Position numbers and translations under genes: made by a program
The notes under the pieces: model-generated
Told to the model about the DNA's origin: nothing
What the model saw: only the letters and a program-made list of their open reading frames with translations
The model's database searches: none
Shown here: in pieces, positions 49,804 to 60,762 of the stretch
Layout: every line of letters begins with the position of its first letter
Position numbering within the stretch: the first letter of the stretch is position 1
Assembly (NCBI GenBank): GCA_018649725.1
Contig: JABIHH010000016.1
Location: forward strand, 1 to 64,000
DNA length: 64,000 nt
Direction of reading: 5' to 3'
Source of the DNA: Rhodospirillaceae bacterium
GTDB taxonomy: Bacteria > Pseudomonadota > Alphaproteobacteria > Rhodospirillales > UBA2165

Positions 49804-50430
49804 ATGTTCCGCCGAAGAGATAAACCTTCTTTTATTAAGCGCTGCTGCAATTTCTTGTGGCCGAGGATGGGCTGGTCTCGTACTGGGAATTATTGGGCGC
49901 ATCGCGTCAGCCGTCTGCCCGGCTCGGTCTATTCGATTGCCGGAGGTTTCGCTTGTGGGGCGGCTGTTTCATTTACGCCCTTCGTTGGTCTGCATTTTAT
50001 CTTGGGCGGCATTCTGGCCTGGTTGATGCGGGCGAATATTATTTCTTCGGCGATTGGCACAGCCATTGGAAATCCCTGGACTTTCCCATTTATCTGGGTG
50101 TGGATATACAATCTTGGCGTTTGGATGGGCTTCGGCGCCAAAGGGCAGCATGATGAAGACGTGGATTTTGCGGCGCTTTTTGGTCATGTCCAAGAGGCTG
50201 CGCTAAAGTTCGATTTAAATTATCTGGTCGAAACAGCGTGGCCGATCTTTGGCCCGATGCTCATGGGGAGCATTCCAACGGCGATTGCAACCTGGTTCTT
50301 GTTCTATTATTTGGTTAAATACATAATCAATTCTTACCGCCAATCGAGGGTTGAACGGGTTCAGGCCAAGCAACCGGAAATTGGCACAGAAAATAACGAA
50401 AAGACGCCAATCGAGTTTAATGATGAATGA
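49804..50430 (+). CDS. DUF2062 membrane protein
   Basis: The 208-aa protein belongs to the DUF2062 family. It has [22 protein letters not shown] near residue 37, [28 protein letters not shown] near 80, and about three hydrophobic segments (to 105 and 150-180), with a charged C-terminal tail. Function is not established. It lies 5 nt after rsh and its end overlaps pdxJ, so it belongs to the rsh-pdxJ-acpS operon, where it occurs in many Alphaproteobacteria. Confidence 0.88.
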   Translation: MFRRRDKPSFIKRCCNFLWPRMGWSRTGNYWAHRVSRLPGSVYSIAGGFACGAAVSFTPFVGLHFILGGILAWLMRANIISSAIGTAIGNPWTFPFIWVWIYNLGVWMGFGAKGQHDEDVDFAALFGHVQEAALKFDLNYLVETAWPIFGPMLMGSIPTAIATWFLFYYLVKYIINSYRQSRVERVQAKQPEIGTENNEKTPIEFNDE

Positions 50431-51196
50431 CAACAACAAATTTACGAATTTCCTCCGCCTCGGTGTGAACATTGATCACGTCGCAACTATCCGCAATGCT
50501 AGGGGCGGTGAGCACCCAGATCCTCTCCGGGCAGCGCACATGGCCGCCAAAGCCGGAGCGGACGGTATAACGGCTCATCTCCGAGAAGATCGCCGTCATA
50601 TGACCGATGGTGATATAGAACGTCTAATGGGTGAGATTGAATTGCCACTCAATTTAGAGATGGCGGCGACGGATGAAATGCTAAAAATCGCACTCAATCA
50701 TTTGCCGCATGCCGCCTGTATTGTGCCGGAAAAACGTGAAGAGCGAACGACCGAAGGGGGCCTAGATGCTGCCGGAGGACATAATCATCTAACGCCGATC
50801 GTGCGGGAAATGGGGGAGAAGGGTATTAGGGTCTCCTTGTTCATTGAGGCCGATCCCCGCCAGCTTGATGCCGCCGTTTCGCTAGGCGCTCCGGTCATTG
50901 AACTTCATACCGGGGCCTATTGCGATGCGGTCGGTAGGGCGCGTGAGGTTGAATTAAAACGCATTCGAGAGGCGGCAGCTTATGGAGCTGAGCTTGGCCT
51001 TGAAATTCATGCCGGACATGGCCTGGGGTTCGATTCCGTCGGCCCCATAGCCGAGATCCCGCAGCTGGCAGAGCTCAATATCGGACATTTTTTGATCGGC
51101 GAGGCAATATTTGGTGGGCTGGATAGTTCGATCAAACGGATGCGGTCGCTGATGGATAAAGCCCGCGCCGAGGTTTCCGGCGAGCGTTCGGCTTAA
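50420..51196 (+). CDS. pdxJ: Pyridoxine 5'-phosphate synthase PdxJ
   Basis: PdxJ makes pyridoxine 5'-phosphate from 1-deoxyxylulose 5-phosphate and 3-amino-2-oxopropyl phosphate. From ATG 50420 (258 aa) it has [17 protein letters not shown] near residue 14, [11 protein letters not shown] near 52, [14 protein letters not shown] near 108, and the phosphate-binding [10 protein letters not shown] near 200 and [15 protein letters not shown] near 222. ATG 50423 directly follows and is equally possible. The start overlaps the DUF2062 gene by 11 bp. PdxJ with DXP marks the de novo vitamin B6 route. Confidence 0.96.
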   Translation: MMNDNNKFTNFLRLGVNIDHVATIRNARGGEHPDPLRAAHMAAKAGADGITAHLREDRRHMTDGDIERLMGEIELPLNLEMAATDEMLKIALNHLPHAACIVPEKREERTTEGGLDAAGGHNHLTPIVREMGEKGIRVSLFIEADPRQLDAAVSLGAPVIELHTGAYCDAVGRAREVELKRIREAAAYGAELGLEIHAGHGLGFDSVGPIAEIPQLAELNIGHFLIGEAIFGGLDSSIKRMRSLMDKARAEVSGERSA

Positions 51197-51208
51197 AGGA
51201 TTTCGATT

Positions 51209-51616
51209 GTGATCATCGGTATTGGCAATGACCTTATGGACATCACCCGCATCGAAAAAACGCTTAATCGCTTTGGCGACCGCTTCGTGCAGCGTATTTT
51301 CACCGACTTAGAGCAGAAAAAATCAGATAAACGGCGGATGCGTGCTGCCAGCTATGCCAAACGTTATGCCGCTAAAGAGGCGTGCTCAAAAGCACTCGGT
51401 ACCGGCTTTCGCAAGGGCGTGTTTTGGCGGGATATGGGGGTTATCAATCTGTCTTCTGGTAAGCCAACGATGAAGCTCACTGGCGGAGCCCTTAAAAGGC
51501 TCGAAGAAATCACGCCGGATGGGATGGAAGCGCAAATAGATATCACGATCACAGATGAGCCACCCTTGGCCGAGGCTTTTGTTATCATATCGGCCGTTCC
51601 GGCTAAAGATGACTGA
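51209..51616 (+). CDS. acpS: Holo-[acyl-carrier-protein] synthase AcpS
   Basis: AcpS transfers 4'-phosphopantetheine from CoA to acyl carrier protein. The 135-aa protein begins [15 protein letters not shown] (metal Asp8), with [15 protein letters not shown] near residue 51 (Glu metal ligand in KEA), the KG(V/I) loop near 68, and [13 protein letters not shown] near 110. Translation starts at GTG with AAGGA upstream. It lies 12 nt after pdxJ; its end overlaps the glycosyltransferase gene by 8 bp. Confidence 0.95.
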   Translation: MIIGIGNDLMDITRIEKTLNRFGDRFVQRIFTDLEQKKSDKRRMRAASYAKRYAAKEACSKALGTGFRKGVFWRDMGVINLSSGKPTMKLTGGALKRLEEITPDGMEAQIDITITDEPPLAEAFVIISAVPAKDD

Positions 51617-52793
51617 GGCTCCAAAAAGCCTTGTTATCGGCTGGAGGCCCAGCAGCGTTTCAGGCTGGGGTGTCTATGGCCAAAATCTCATTCGCCAGCT
51701 GCTCGAAAAAGGCCGCAATCCAATCCTTTATCTGGCACCGCATCTACTCGATGTTTCTCCAGAGGTTTCTGATCTCCTAAAGCCAGTCTTAAAAAAACAG
51801 GCGCATCTCGAAGACTTACTCGAAAAGGTTGGGGTGCTGGAGTTCGACTATCCCGTTCTGCACGCGCTCCGCAACGATTTTCAACCGTCTTTGGCAGAGC
51901 AGCCGGCCCAGGGTAATAAAAACATTGGTGTGATCTTTTTTGAAAGTACCGAAATCTCGGAAGAAGGACTGGCCCGAGCCCGCGACTATGATCTAATCGT
52001 TACCGGATCCAGCTGGAATAAAGAGATATTGGAGAGTAGAGGGCTGACCAATGTCGCCAATGTCTTCCAAGGCATCGATCACACGGTCTTTCATCCGCGC
52101 CCAAGGAATGAGCTTTATCCAGGGCGGTTCGTCATTTATTCCGGCGGTAAGCTGGAATATCGCAAAGCGCAAGACGTGGTTATTGCGGCTTTTAAAGAGT
52201 TCCATGCCAACCACCCCGACGCCTTGCTCACCTTTGCCTGGGCCAATCAATGGACTGGCATCATGCCAACGATCAACCGGTCAAAATTCACCACTGGTCA
52301 ACCTGAAATCTCCGCCGATAAGGAGATGCTGATCGATGCCTGGTTGCTGGAAAACGGCTTGGCAGAAGATTCATTTGTGAATTTAGGCATGCTACCGAAT
52401 AAGGATTTCCCCGACCAAATCGCCGCGGCGAATATGGCCGTCTTCCCTAACCGGTGTGAGCCGGGCACCAATTTGGTTGCCATGGAGGCGATGGCTATGG
52501 GTTTGCCCTGCGTTATTGCGGCCAATACAGGGCAGTTGGACTTAATTGCTGAAGACAATTGTTATCCGCTCGAGGATCAGACACCGGTCGAGCCCTATCC
52601 ACCTTACAATGAGGTCGAAGGCTGGCGGGAGCCGAGCGTCAAAGAAACTCTCCAACGTATGGAAGACATCTATCAAGATCAAACTGAAGCCGGTCGGAGA
52701 GGTGAAAAAGCAGCGGCTTTTCTTGCTAATTTTTCTTGGGCCAATCAAATTGATCGCTTGTTATCCCAAATAGATGCTTTATATGAAGACTAA
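51609..52793 (+). CDS. GT4-family glycosyltransferase
   Basis: The 394-aa protein from ATG 51609 is a GT-B fold enzyme of family 4 type. The N-terminal half starts [20 protein letters not shown]; the C-terminal half has [19 protein letters not shown] near residue 177 and the retaining-enzyme motif [20 protein letters not shown] near 278 (EPG-x6-E), which binds the sugar nucleotide. The acceptor is unknown. It overlaps acpS by 8 bp and interrupts the conserved acpS-lepB order, suggesting insertion. No signal peptide is present. Confidence 0.87.
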   Translation: MTEAPKSLVIGWRPSSVSGWGVYGQNLIRQLLEKGRNPILYLAPHLLDVSPEVSDLLKPVLKKQAHLEDLLEKVGVLEFDYPVLHALRNDFQPSLAEQPAQGNKNIGVIFFESTEISEEGLARARDYDLIVTGSSWNKEILESRGLTNVANVFQGIDHTVFHPRPRNELYPGRFVIYSGGKLEYRKAQDVVIAAFKEFHANHPDALLTFAWANQWTGIMPTINRSKFTTGQPEISADKEMLIDAWLLENGLAEDSFVNLGMLPNKDFPDQIAAANMAVFPNRCEPGTNLVAMEAMAMGLPCVIAANTGQLDLIAEDNCYPLEDQTPVEPYPPYNEVEGWREPSVKETLQRMEDIYQDQTEAGRRGEKAAAFLANFSWANQIDRLLSQIDALYED

Positions 52794-52884
52794 CTTTACG
52801 GAACACTTTTTCCGAGGCTGATCCAGCCAGATATGCTACCGTAAGTAAAAGACAATAAAAACAACTGGTTAAGCGACGTTATTA

Positions 52885-53628
52885 ATGAAAGAAAAGAAGA
52901 CAAATAGCTTTTTTGATACGCTAAAAACCATCGTTTATGCGGTCTTGATTGCGCTGATCGTTAGAACGGTAGCCTTTGAACCGTTCAATATCCCGTCAGG
53001 TTCAATGATCCCAACCTTATTGGTCGGTGATTATTTGTTCGTGTCTAAATTTTCCTATGGTTATTCCAAGCATTCTTTGCCGCTCAGCCTGCCGTTAATC
53101 CCTGGTCGGGTGATGTTTGATGAGCCTGAACGCGGCGATGTTGCGGTCTTCAAACTGCCATCGGACAATAAAACCGATTACATCAAACGCATCGTCGGCT
53201 TGCCGGGTGATAAAATTCAGATGAAAAACGGTCGTCTGTTCATCAACGATACCATTGTTGAGCGCAAGCGAACGGATGATTTTATCCAAACCGACGGTAA
53301 TGGTAATCTCCGGCGTACGGTACGCTATATTGAGACATTGCCGGGCGGTAAAGTTCACACCATCCTGGAAGAATGGGGTGACAAAGGACCGCTGGATAAC
53401 ACGGGCATCTATGAAGTGCCGGCCGAGCATTATTTCGCCATGGGCGACAATCGAGATAATTCCCAAGACAGCCGCGTGCGCCCACAAGTTGGCTTTATTC
53501 CTAAGCAAAACCTGGTTGGTCGGGCAGAGGTTTTGTTTTTCTCGACAAATGGTGGAGCGCGTATCTGGGAAATCTGGAAATGGCCGGTCGCCATGCGTTT
53601 CAAACGTTTCTTTCAAGAAATCATCTAG
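52885..53628 (+). CDS. lepB: Signal peptidase I
   Basis: LepB removes signal peptides from Sec- and Tat-exported proteins. The 247-aa protein has one N-terminal transmembrane helix (about 10-29), catalytic Ser40 in NIPSGSMIPTLLVGDYL and the general base Lys101 in TDYIKRIVGLPGD, plus the family box MGDNRDNSQDSR near 191. The ATG has no clear ribosome-binding site, so the exact start is less certain. It precedes rnc by 6 nt. Confidence 0.96.
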   Translation: MKEKKTNSFFDTLKTIVYAVLIALIVRTVAFEPFNIPSGSMIPTLLVGDYLFVSKFSYGYSKHSLPLSLPLIPGRVMFDEPERGDVAVFKLPSDNKTDYIKRIVGLPGDKIQMKNGRLFINDTIVERKRTDDFIQTDGNGNLRRTVRYIETLPGGKVHTILEEWGDKGPLDNTGIYEVPAEHYFAMGDNRDNSQDSRVRPQVGFIPKQNLVGRAEVLFFSTNGGARIWEIWKWPVAMRFKRFFQEII

Positions 53629-53634
53629 TTCGCG

Positions 53635-54315
53635 ATGAGCAACGATCTCGCCAAGCTTTCTCAGCATCTTGACCACAAATTCACGACTCCTGAAACACTC
53701 CGCCTAGCGTTGCGTCATTCCAGCTTGTCAGTTGGTGGTCCAGAAGGCTCCAACGAGCGCTATGAGTTCTTGGGCGACAGGGTATTTGGACTGATCATCG
53801 CTGAGATGCTGCTTGATCGTTTTCCCAATGAGGACGAGGGGGACATTGCCAAACGTCATACAGCGCTGGTTCGCCAAGAAGCCCTGGTCCGTGTCGCAGA
53901 AGTTATAGAGCTTGGTGATTTTATTGAGATGTCCGATGGCGAAGCAGCCAGCGGCGGGCGGGAAAACGATAGCGTGCTGTCTGATTGCTGCGAAGCTGTC
54001 ATTGCCGCTTTGTATATTGATGGTGGCCTTGAAGCGGCGGAGCGCTTTATCACCACCCATTGGCGTGACATGATCGAAGAGACGCCGGAACCGCCAAAAG
54101 ACTCCAAGACATCCTTGCAGGAATGGGCTCAGGCGCGGGGGCTTGCCCTGCCGGCCTATGACGAGATCAGCCGAGAAGGACCCGCTCACAAGCCGGTTTT
54201 CGTAATCGAGGCAAGCGTTGAGGGTCGGCCAACTGCCCAAGCTTCCGGCACCTCTAAACGCAAAGCCGAGCAGGAAGCGGCAGAGAAATTATTGGAAGCA
54301 TTGACGAATGAATGA
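53635..54315 (+). CDS. rnc: Ribonuclease III
   Basis: RNase III cuts double-stranded RNA in rRNA and mRNA processing. The 226-aa protein has the signature NERYEFLGDRVFGL near residue 40 (catalytic acidic residues), DIAKRHTALVRQEAL near 72 and DCCEAVIAALYIDGG near 119, and a C-terminal dsRNA-binding domain (about 155-226, FVIEASVEG and GTSKRKAEQEAAEKLL). It overlaps era by 8 bp; the lepB-rnc-era order is strongly conserved. Confidence 0.96.
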   Translation: MSNDLAKLSQHLDHKFTTPETLRLALRHSSLSVGGPEGSNERYEFLGDRVFGLIIAEMLLDRFPNEDEGDIAKRHTALVRQEALVRVAEVIELGDFIEMSDGEAASGGRENDSVLSDCCEAVIAALYIDGGLEAAERFITTHWRDMIEETPEPPKDSKTSLQEWAQARGLALPAYDEISREGPAHKPVFVIEASVEGRPTAQASGTSKRKAEQEAAEKLLEALTNE

Positions 54316-55213
54316 CGGATTAGAAACAAGCTGCGGCTTTATTGCCATTTTGGGCGCCCCGAATGTCGGTAAATCTACGCTACTGAACCGCGTCGTCGGC
54401 ACCAAGGTATCGATTGTTTCACCTAAAGTACAAACAACCCGCACCCGGGTCCTTGGCATCGCGCTCGAGGATGACGCGCAAATGATTTTCATCGACACGC
54501 CGGGTATTTTTAAGCCCAAGCGGCGGCTTGATCGGGCGATGGTTGCCGCTGCCTGGGGCGGCGCCGGCGATGCCGATCATGTGGTTCTTTTGGTCGATAG
54601 CCAACGCGGCATTAATCCTGATACCCAGTCCATCATCGATAAATTAAAACAATCTGAACGCAAAGTGGATTTGGCACTTAACAAAGTCGATTTGGTAGAT
54701 AAGCAAGATCTCCTGGCGCTGACTGAAAAGCTTAACGAGTATGGTATATTCGATGAGATTTTTATGATCTCAGCGGTTAAGGGCGACGGCGTTGATGATT
54801 TGGTTGCGCATTTGAAATCGAAACTGCCGGCAGGCCCCTGGCTGTTCCCGGAAGATCAAGTCTCCGATATGCCGATGCGCCTGCTCGCCGCCGAAATCAC
54901 CCGTGAGAAGCTCTATCTTAAACTCCATCAGGAATTGCCTTACGCGACGACAGTTGAAACTGAAACTTGGGAAGAGAAAGACGACGGCAGTGTGCGGATT
55001 GAGCAGACCATCTATGTCGAACGTGAATCCCAGCGCTCTATCGTGCTCGGCAAAGGCGGCCAGATGATCAAATCCATCGGCGCCGAAAGCCGCCGAGACC
55101 TCGCTGAGATACTAGAAACCCCGGTGCATCTCTTCCTCTTCGTCAAAGTGCGCGAAAAATGGGGTGATGATCCCTCGCGCTACAGCCATTGGGGTCTGGA
55201 CTTTAACGCTTAG
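54308..55213 (+). CDS. era: GTPase Era
   Basis: Era is a GTPase that binds 16S rRNA near its 3' end and aids 30S maturation. The 301-aa protein has G1 GAPNVGKST near residue 14, G2 TTRTR near 44, G3 DTPGIF near 64, G4 NKVD near 123, and a C-terminal KH domain (about 195-300) with VLGKGGQMIKSIG. Its 3' end faces the VOC-family gene across a palindromic repeat pair. Confidence 0.97.
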   Translation: MNDGLETSCGFIAILGAPNVGKSTLLNRVVGTKVSIVSPKVQTTRTRVLGIALEDDAQMIFIDTPGIFKPKRRLDRAMVAAAWGGAGDADHVVLLVDSQRGINPDTQSIIDKLKQSERKVDLALNKVDLVDKQDLLALTEKLNEYGIFDEIFMISAVKGDGVDDLVAHLKSKLPAGPWLFPEDQVSDMPMRLLAAEITREKLYLKLHQELPYATTVETETWEEKDDGSVRIEQTIYVERESQRSIVLGKGGQMIKSIGAESRRDLAEILETPVHLFLFVKVREKWGDDPSRYSHWGLDFNA

Positions 55214-55227
55214 AATTAAAACGCCAC

Positions 55228-55298
55228 CGTCATTCTGACATAGTCAGAATCCAGTCTTCTTCGAACAGCTCTGGATCCTGAACAAGTTCAGGATGACA
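55228..55298. repeat. CGTCAT...ATCCA palindromic repeat pair (copy B)
   Basis: Two facing units: 55228-55254 (CGTCATTCTGAC/GTCAGAATCCAG) and 55271-55298 (CTGGATCCTGAAC/GTTCAGGATGACAG). The pair lies between the convergent ends of era and the VOC gene and can fold as two hairpins or as one long imperfect stem. Confidence 0.85.
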
Positions 55299-55335
55299 GC
55301 GAATAGTTAACTGACACCGAAATGTACTTCAACGC

Positions 55336-55878
55336 TTAAGCCATACGTGCTCTAAGCTCAGCCGATCGATCTTCAGCCGTCATAAAGCCAGTATTGGCGC
55401 GGCACGTGGCCTCGGTTTCTTGGCGTATCTGATCGCTGGGTTTATCAAGATCCAGTGCATCACTATAGGGCTGCGGCACATACCACGGTGTGTGCGTGTA
55501 GACTTCGATTTTATTACCTTCAGGATCGAGAAAGTAAACTGACCAGGCATTGCCGTGACAACGCGGTCTAATCTCGGTGGCCTGAGCCGTCTCAGCCCGG
55601 CTTTTAATCACCTGGACGTCTTCCAGCGTATCGACATAAAAAGAGATCTGCTGAGTGACCGAGAAGTCATCCTTTTCCGGGCGGCCCGGCACCAAAACAA
55701 TTTCGTGGTGCTCGATCGGATCACTGGATAGAAACGTGTAGTGAATGCCATTGGTTGGGTGGACACCTTCATCGGTGATAATCAGTCCTAAGACCTTGGT
55801 GTAGAAATCGAGCATCTCTGGCACATCTTTACAAAAAATTGCCGAATGAGACAGCTTAGCGCGTGGTTTTGATGACAT
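55336..55878 (-). CDS. VOC family (glyoxalase/dioxygenase fold) protein
   Basis: The 180-aa protein is one vicinal-oxygen-chelate domain: AKLSHSAIFCKDVPEMLDFYT near the N-terminus, HHEIVLVPG near residue 55, and YFLDPEGNKIEVYTHTPW near 115, which supplies the metal-binding His/Glu pattern, although I cannot assign all ligands. ATG 55878 follows GGGGGA; the frame extends upstream to 55962 without support. The substrate is unknown. It is divergent from the GMC oxidoreductase, with which it may form an accessory pair. Confidence 0.85.
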   Translation of the reverse strand: MSSKPRAKLSHSAIFCKDVPEMLDFYTKVLGLIITDEGVHPTNGIHYTFLSSDPIEHHEIVLVPGRPEKDDFSVTQQISFYVDTLEDVQVIKSRAETAQATEIRPRCHGNAWSVYFLDPEGNKIEVYTHTPWYVPQPYSDALDLDKPSDQIRQETEATCRANTGFMTAEDRSAELRARMA

Positions 55879-55999
55879 AATTTCCCCCATTTTTATCGAA
55901 TTACATTTGTAAATAGACCGAATATGGCAGGTAAGGAGCCGCCTAACTTTGACCGTCATCAAGAGTTGATAGCAGGCTAAATCTCTATAAACTAATGCT

Positions 56000-57598
56000 A
56001 TGAATTCTTATGATTATATCATAGTCGGCGCAGGCTCGGCGGGTTGCGTTCTTGCCAACCGGCTGAGTGAAAATCCTAAGCATAAAGTGCTGTTATTGGA
56101 AGCCGGCAAGAAAGATCGTCATCCGTTCATCCAGATCCCGCTCGCCATGCCACTGGTCTCCAACAGTCCGAAATTCTTATGGGACATCGCGACGGAGCCA
56201 GAAGCAGCTTGCAATGATCGGGTGTTTACACCGCCGCGCGGTAAAGTGTTGGGCGGAACCTCATCGGTCAATGCGATGATCTATGCCCGCGGCCATCCCA
56301 AAGACTTTGATCAATGGCAACGGTCTGGCCTGACCGGCTGGGGGTACAAGGATGTCTTGCCCTATTTTAAGCGCTCTGAAAGCAACTGGCGCGGCGAGAC
56401 AGAATTTCATGGTGGCGCTGGACCACTTGGCATTTCTCAGGCAGGTGTGGTCAATCCCATGCACGACATGCTTTGTGAGGCTGCCCACAAACTTGATCTG
56501 CCGGTTACCGAAGATTTCAATGGGGCTCAACCAGAAGGCCTTGCCATTCCAGATATGACGATTAAACGTGGGCGGCGCTCATCAACTTCACGTACTTTCC
56601 TGAGCCAAGCGCGCAAGCGCACAAACTTGCATGTCCTAACCGAAGCCCGGGCTCACAAAGTCATCGTCGAGGAGAATATTGCAATTGGCGTGCAATATGA
56701 GCGCGGAGGACAAATCCAGATCGCGCAAGCAAACAGCGAGGTTATACTCGCAGGCGGCACCTACAATTCCCCGCAATTATTATTGCTATCCGGTATTGGC
56801 CCGGCCGAGGAGTTAGTCGAGCTCGGTATAGATCTGGTTGCGGATCGCACGGAGGTTGGCAGTAACCTGCAAGAACATGCCAATGCTTTTTTGGATTTTG
56901 ATCTCTCGCAGCCGATATCTTTGAATAATGATCTCCGCTTAGATCGGCTATCGATGTCCGCGATTAGGTGGCAGCTCTTTGGCACTGGACCGCTGGCTGA
57001 TTTCCCTATCTCATCGGCAGGATTCTTTCGGGTGCATGAGCACAGCGACGTTCCAGACATTGAAACATTGGCGATTCCAATCTGGCAGGATCAGCGACCC
57101 TGGATCCCCGGCATTCAACGCCCGCTAGCGCATCGGTATTCTATGCGGGTGGCCCAACTCCACCCGCGCAGTCGAGGTCGCGTTAGTTTGCATTCTGCCA
57201 ATCCAATGGCCTCACCGAAAATTCAATGGAACCTGATGGCGGATGAGTATGACCTGATCACCCTCCGCGAAGGCGTTAAGCTGATCCGCCGCATGTATGC
57301 GCAATCACCGTTAAAAGACGTGGTGGCAAAGGAAGTCAGCCCCGGTATAGACGTCGCTTCAGATGCGGCGCTTGATGACTGGCTGCGGGAAAATTGCACA
57401 ACGGCTCAGCATCCCGCCAGTTCTTGCCGCATGGGGACTGATGATAACTCAGTCGTCGATGGCGAGTTGAAGGTGAGGGGCGTCGATCGCCTGCGCGTCG
57501 CCGATTGCTCCATCATGCCGTTTGTCATAGGTGGTAACACCAACGCGCCGACGCTCATGATTGCTGAAAAAGCATCAGATTTTATATTAGGCAATTAG
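56000..57598 (+). CDS. GMC-family FAD-dependent oxidoreductase
   Basis: The 532-aa protein has the FAD Rossmann motif [17 protein letters not shown] near residue 5, the GMC signature 1 region [19 protein letters not shown] near 80, signature 2 [15 protein letters not shown] near 250, and the C-terminal active-site block [12 protein letters not shown] near 465 with the catalytic His, then [16 protein letters not shown]. It oxidizes an alcohol (choline dehydrogenase and alcohol dehydrogenase relatives), but no betaine genes are adjacent, so choline is not specifically indicated. It sits between era and recO, where few relatives have a gene. Confidence 0.9.
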   Translation: MNSYDYIIVGAGSAGCVLANRLSENPKHKVLLLEAGKKDRHPFIQIPLAMPLVSNSPKFLWDIATEPEAACNDRVFTPPRGKVLGGTSSVNAMIYARGHPKDFDQWQRSGLTGWGYKDVLPYFKRSESNWRGETEFHGGAGPLGISQAGVVNPMHDMLCEAAHKLDLPVTEDFNGAQPEGLAIPDMTIKRGRRSSTSRTFLSQARKRTNLHVLTEARAHKVIVEENIAIGVQYERGGQIQIAQANSEVILAGGTYNSPQLLLLSGIGPAEELVELGIDLVADRTEVGSNLQEHANAFLDFDLSQPISLNNDLRLDRLSMSAIRWQLFGTGPLADFPISSAGFFRVHEHSDVPDIETLAIPIWQDQRPWIPGIQRPLAHRYSMRVAQLHPRSRGRVSLHSANPMASPKIQWNLMADEYDLITLREGVKLIRRMYAQSPLKDVVAKEVSPGIDVASDAALDDWLRENCTTAQHPASSCRMGTDDNSVVDGELKVRGVDRLRVADCSIMPFVIGGNTNAPTLMIAEKASDFILGN

Positions 57599-57663
57599 GC
57601 TAAGTAACTCTGGCGATATTTGACCTCTTTGCGGGGGCTTTTAAATCCGTATAAACTCGGCCG

Positions 57664-58410
57664 ATGAATTGGTCTGATATTGGTATCGTTTTATCTGCAA
57701 AAAAGCACGGCGAAGGCTCGGCGATTGTCTCGCTGATGACGCCGGAGCATGGCCGCCATGCGGGGTTGGTGCGGGGCGGCAGTGGTAAGCGGGCGCGGGG
57801 CATTTATGAGGCCGGTAATCTGGTCTCTGTTGACTGGCAGGCAAGGATTGAAGAGCATTTGGGGACGTTTAGATGTGAGCTCCTGAAACCTCAAGCCGCG
57901 CTCTATTTAGATGATTCTCTTCGCCTGGCAGGTTTGTCATCGGCCTGCGCCGTGCTCGAGATGGCGCTGCCGGAGCGTGAATCTCATCCCGAGATCTACG
58001 AATCACTTTTCAATTTTATCGCAAACCTGGAATCGGAGACCTGGCTCGAGGACTATGTGCACTGGGAAATTGACTTGCTGGCAGATCTGGGATTTGGTCT
58101 GGATCTGACATCCTGCGCCTCTACCGGACAAAGTGATGAGCTTATTTATGTCTCGCCAAAATCCGGCCAAGCGGTCTCAACAACCGCCGGAGAACCGTAT
58201 AAAGACAAGCTCTTAGCGCTCCCTGGCTTCCTGCAAGAGGCGGTCGAAACACCTGCGAAAATTGACTTTGAAGCGATTTTTCAAGGCCTCAATCTCACCA
58301 GCTATTTCATGGATCGTAACGTCTTTATCCATAGTAAAAATGGTGCACCGCCTGCCCGAACTCGACTGGTTGACCGGGTAAAGCAAAAGCATACACTATC
58401 TGGTAATTGA
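57664..58410 (+). CDS. recO: DNA repair protein RecO
   Basis: RecO anneals single strands and helps load RecA in the RecFOR pathway. The 248-aa protein has an OB-fold N-terminal domain (about 1-78, GIVLSAKKHGEGSAIVSLMTPEHGRHAG) and the helical C-terminal part with FNFIANLESETW near 118 and LLADLGFGLDLTSCA near 145. The C-terminal Cys residues do not make the full zinc motif of some RecO proteins. It is 24 nt before parC. Confidence 0.93.
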   Translation: MNWSDIGIVLSAKKHGEGSAIVSLMTPEHGRHAGLVRGGSGKRARGIYEAGNLVSVDWQARIEEHLGTFRCELLKPQAALYLDDSLRLAGLSSACAVLEMALPERESHPEIYESLFNFIANLESETWLEDYVHWEIDLLADLGFGLDLTSCASTGQSDELIYVSPKSGQAVSTTAGEPYKDKLLALPGFLQEAVETPAKIDFEAIFQGLNLTSYFMDRNVFIHSKNGAPPARTRLVDRVKQKHTLSGN

Positions 58411-58434
58411 CCAGCTAAATTCACGGGAACAACA

Positions 58435-60681
58435 ATGAACGCAACGACGAAATCCGCAGGCCCAACTGGGCCGACTGGTGATATTCGAGATACCCGTCTC
58501 GCTGATGCCATCAGCGAACGCTATTTGTCTTACGCTCTTTCGATCATTATGTCGCGCTCATTGCCGGATGTGAGAGATGGCCTAAAGCCCGTTCACCGGC
58601 GGCTGTTATTTGCGATGCGCCAGCTTAAGCTTGATCCCGATCAGGGCTATAAAAAATGTGCTCGGGTAATCGGTGACGTCATTGGTAAATACCATCCCCA
58701 TGGCGATCAATCTGTCTATAACGCGCTGGTCCGTTTGGCGCAGGAATTTGCCGTCCGCTATCCACTGGTTGATGGCCAAGGTAATTTTGGCAATATCGAT
58801 GGCGATAACCCGGCTGCCATGCGCTATACCGAAGCCCGTATGACAGAAGTCGCGACAGCCATCTTAGAAGGCATCGATGAAGACTCGGTTGATTTCAGAG
58901 AGACCTATGACGGCGAAGATAAAGAGCCGATCGTTATGCCGTCGTCGATACCCAATCTTTTGGCCAATGGCGCCGAGGGTATTGCTGTTGGAATGGCGTG
59001 TAGCATTCCGCCGCATAATCTGGAAGAACTTTGCACGGCACTGATCCATCTGATCAAATTTCCCAATGCGATAATTGGCAAGCTTGTCGATATGGTACCG
59101 GGCCCGGATTTTCCGACCGGCGGTATTTTGGTCGAAGATGCAGACGTTATTGCAGCAGCCTACAAAACCGGACGCGGTGGCTTTCGCGTTCGTGCACGCT
59201 GGGAAGTGGAAAAACTCAAGCGCGGCCAGTATCAAATCATTATCACTGAAATTCCCTACCAAATTCAAAAATCCCGGCTGATTGAGAAAATTGCTGAGCT
59301 CTTGATCGCCCGGAAATTACCATTTTTGGATGATATCAGGGACGAATCCGCTGAAGATATCCGCATCGTCCTGGAGCCTAAAAACCGCACCATTGAGCCA
59401 GAAATGCTGATGGAGCAAATGTTCAAGCTAACCGAATTAGAATCCCGTTTTAGCATGAATATGAATGTGCTTGATGCCGATAACACACCACGCGTGATGA
59501 ATTTGCGGGAAGTTCTAACTGCCTTCTTAGATCACCGCCACGAAGTCCTGATGAGGCGCACCAAATTCCGGCTCCGTAAAATTGAAAACCGGATGGAAAT
59601 GTTGGAAGGCTACCTGATAGCCTATCTCAACCTGGATGAAGTCATTCGGATCATCCGTGAAGAGGATGACGCTAAGGCTAGCTTGATTAAGAAATTCAAG
59701 CTCACCGAAAATCAGGCCGAAGCGATCCTCAATATGCGGTTGCGGTCTTTGCGCAAACTTGAAGAGATTGAAATTAAAAGCGAGCACGATGCGCTCAAGA
59801 AAGAGCGGGCCGGGCTGAATAAGCTGATAAAAGATAAAGATCTACGCTGGAAGAACATTTCCGCTGAAATCGCTGAGACCAAAAAGAAATTCTCAGCCAA
59901 AGCAAATCCAGCTTACAAACGGCGGACCGAGATCACGTCTGCCCCAGAAATTATCGACATACCCGTAGATGCCTTTATCGAGAAAGAGCCGGTAACCGTG
60001 GTTTTCTCTGAAAAAGGCTGGATCAAAGCGGCTAAAGGTCATGTCGATCTCGACGCAGAGGTTAAATACAAAGACGGTGATCGCGCCAAATTCATCATGC
60101 ATGCAGAAACCACAGATAAGCTGCTGCTGTTTGCCACCAACGGGCGCTTTTATACGATTCCATGCGATAAATTACCAGGCGGCAGGGGCTTTGGTGAGCC
60201 GGTTCGCCTGATGATCGATCTTGGCAATGAGCACGATATCATTGGTCTTTTCCTCTATAAGCCTGAGGTCAAATACCTGACCGCTTCCAATGCCGGGCGG
60301 GGCTTTATTGTTAAATCGGAAGACGTGATTGCTCAAACCAAGGGCGGCAAGCAAATTCTCAACGTCAAAGCAGATGATGAAGCGTCTGCAATTTGTGTTG
60401 TTGAAGGTGATAGCGTTGCGGTCATTGGCGATAACAGAAAGCTCCTGTTATTCCCCTTAGATGAAGTGCCGGAAATGACGCGCGGACGCGGGGTTATCTT
60501 GCAGCGCTACAAAGATGGTGGTTTGCGTGACATCAAGACCTTCACCAAAGCAGAAGGACTTTCTTGGAAAACAGGAGATAAAACCCGCACTGAAACCGAT
60601 CTCATGGCCTGGGAGGGCAAGCGTGCTCAGGCAGGTCGCCTACCACCGAAAGGTTTCTCCAGAAGCAATAAATTCTCCTAG
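58435..60681 (+). CDS. parC: DNA topoisomerase IV subunit A
   Basis: ParC is the DNA-cleaving subunit of topoisomerase IV, which decatenates chromosomes. The 748-aa protein has [22 protein letters not shown] near residue 35 and the catalytic Tyr in MRYTEARM near 125, followed by a coiled-coil region (about 380-480) and C-terminal domain repeats ([23 protein letters not shown]). Length and short beta-pinwheel domain favour ParC over GyrA. GGGAA precedes the ATG. No parE is in the window. Confidence 0.95.
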   Translation: MNATTKSAGPTGPTGDIRDTRLADAISERYLSYALSIIMSRSLPDVRDGLKPVHRRLLFAMRQLKLDPDQGYKKCARVIGDVIGKYHPHGDQSVYNALVRLAQEFAVRYPLVDGQGNFGNIDGDNPAAMRYTEARMTEVATAILEGIDEDSVDFRETYDGEDKEPIVMPSSIPNLLANGAEGIAVGMACSIPPHNLEELCTALIHLIKFPNAIIGKLVDMVPGPDFPTGGILVEDADVIAAAYKTGRGGFRVRARWEVEKLKRGQYQIIITEIPYQIQKSRLIEKIAELLIARKLPFLDDIRDESAEDIRIVLEPKNRTIEPEMLMEQMFKLTELESRFSMNMNVLDADNTPRVMNLREVLTAFLDHRHEVLMRRTKFRLRKIENRMEMLEGYLIAYLNLDEVIRIIREEDDAKASLIKKFKLTENQAEAILNMRLRSLRKLEEIEIKSEHDALKKERAGLNKLIKDKDLRWKNISAEIAETKKKFSAKANPAYKRRTEITSAPEIIDIPVDAFIEKEPVTVVFSEKGWIKAAKGHVDLDAEVKYKDGDRAKFIMHAETTDKLLLFATNGRFYTIPCDKLPGGRGFGEPVRLMIDLGNEHDIIGLFLYKPEVKYLTASNAGRGFIVKSEDVIAQTKGGKQILNVKADDEASAICVVEGDSVAVIGDNRKLLLFPLDEVPEMTRGRGVILQRYKDGGLRDIKTFTKAEGLSWKTGDKTRTETDLMAWEGKRAQAGRLPPKGFSRSNKFS

Positions 60682-60762
60682 AGGCTATTGATTTTTCTAT
60701 GATTTTTGCATGCGACCTGCTATGTAGGCGGCAATTGAATAGCATTTAAAGGACCTAATTGG

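Noticed and set aside
53095-53676. Minus-strand frame antisense to lepB and rnc
   Set aside because: Both overlapped genes are certain; the frame has no recognisable product.
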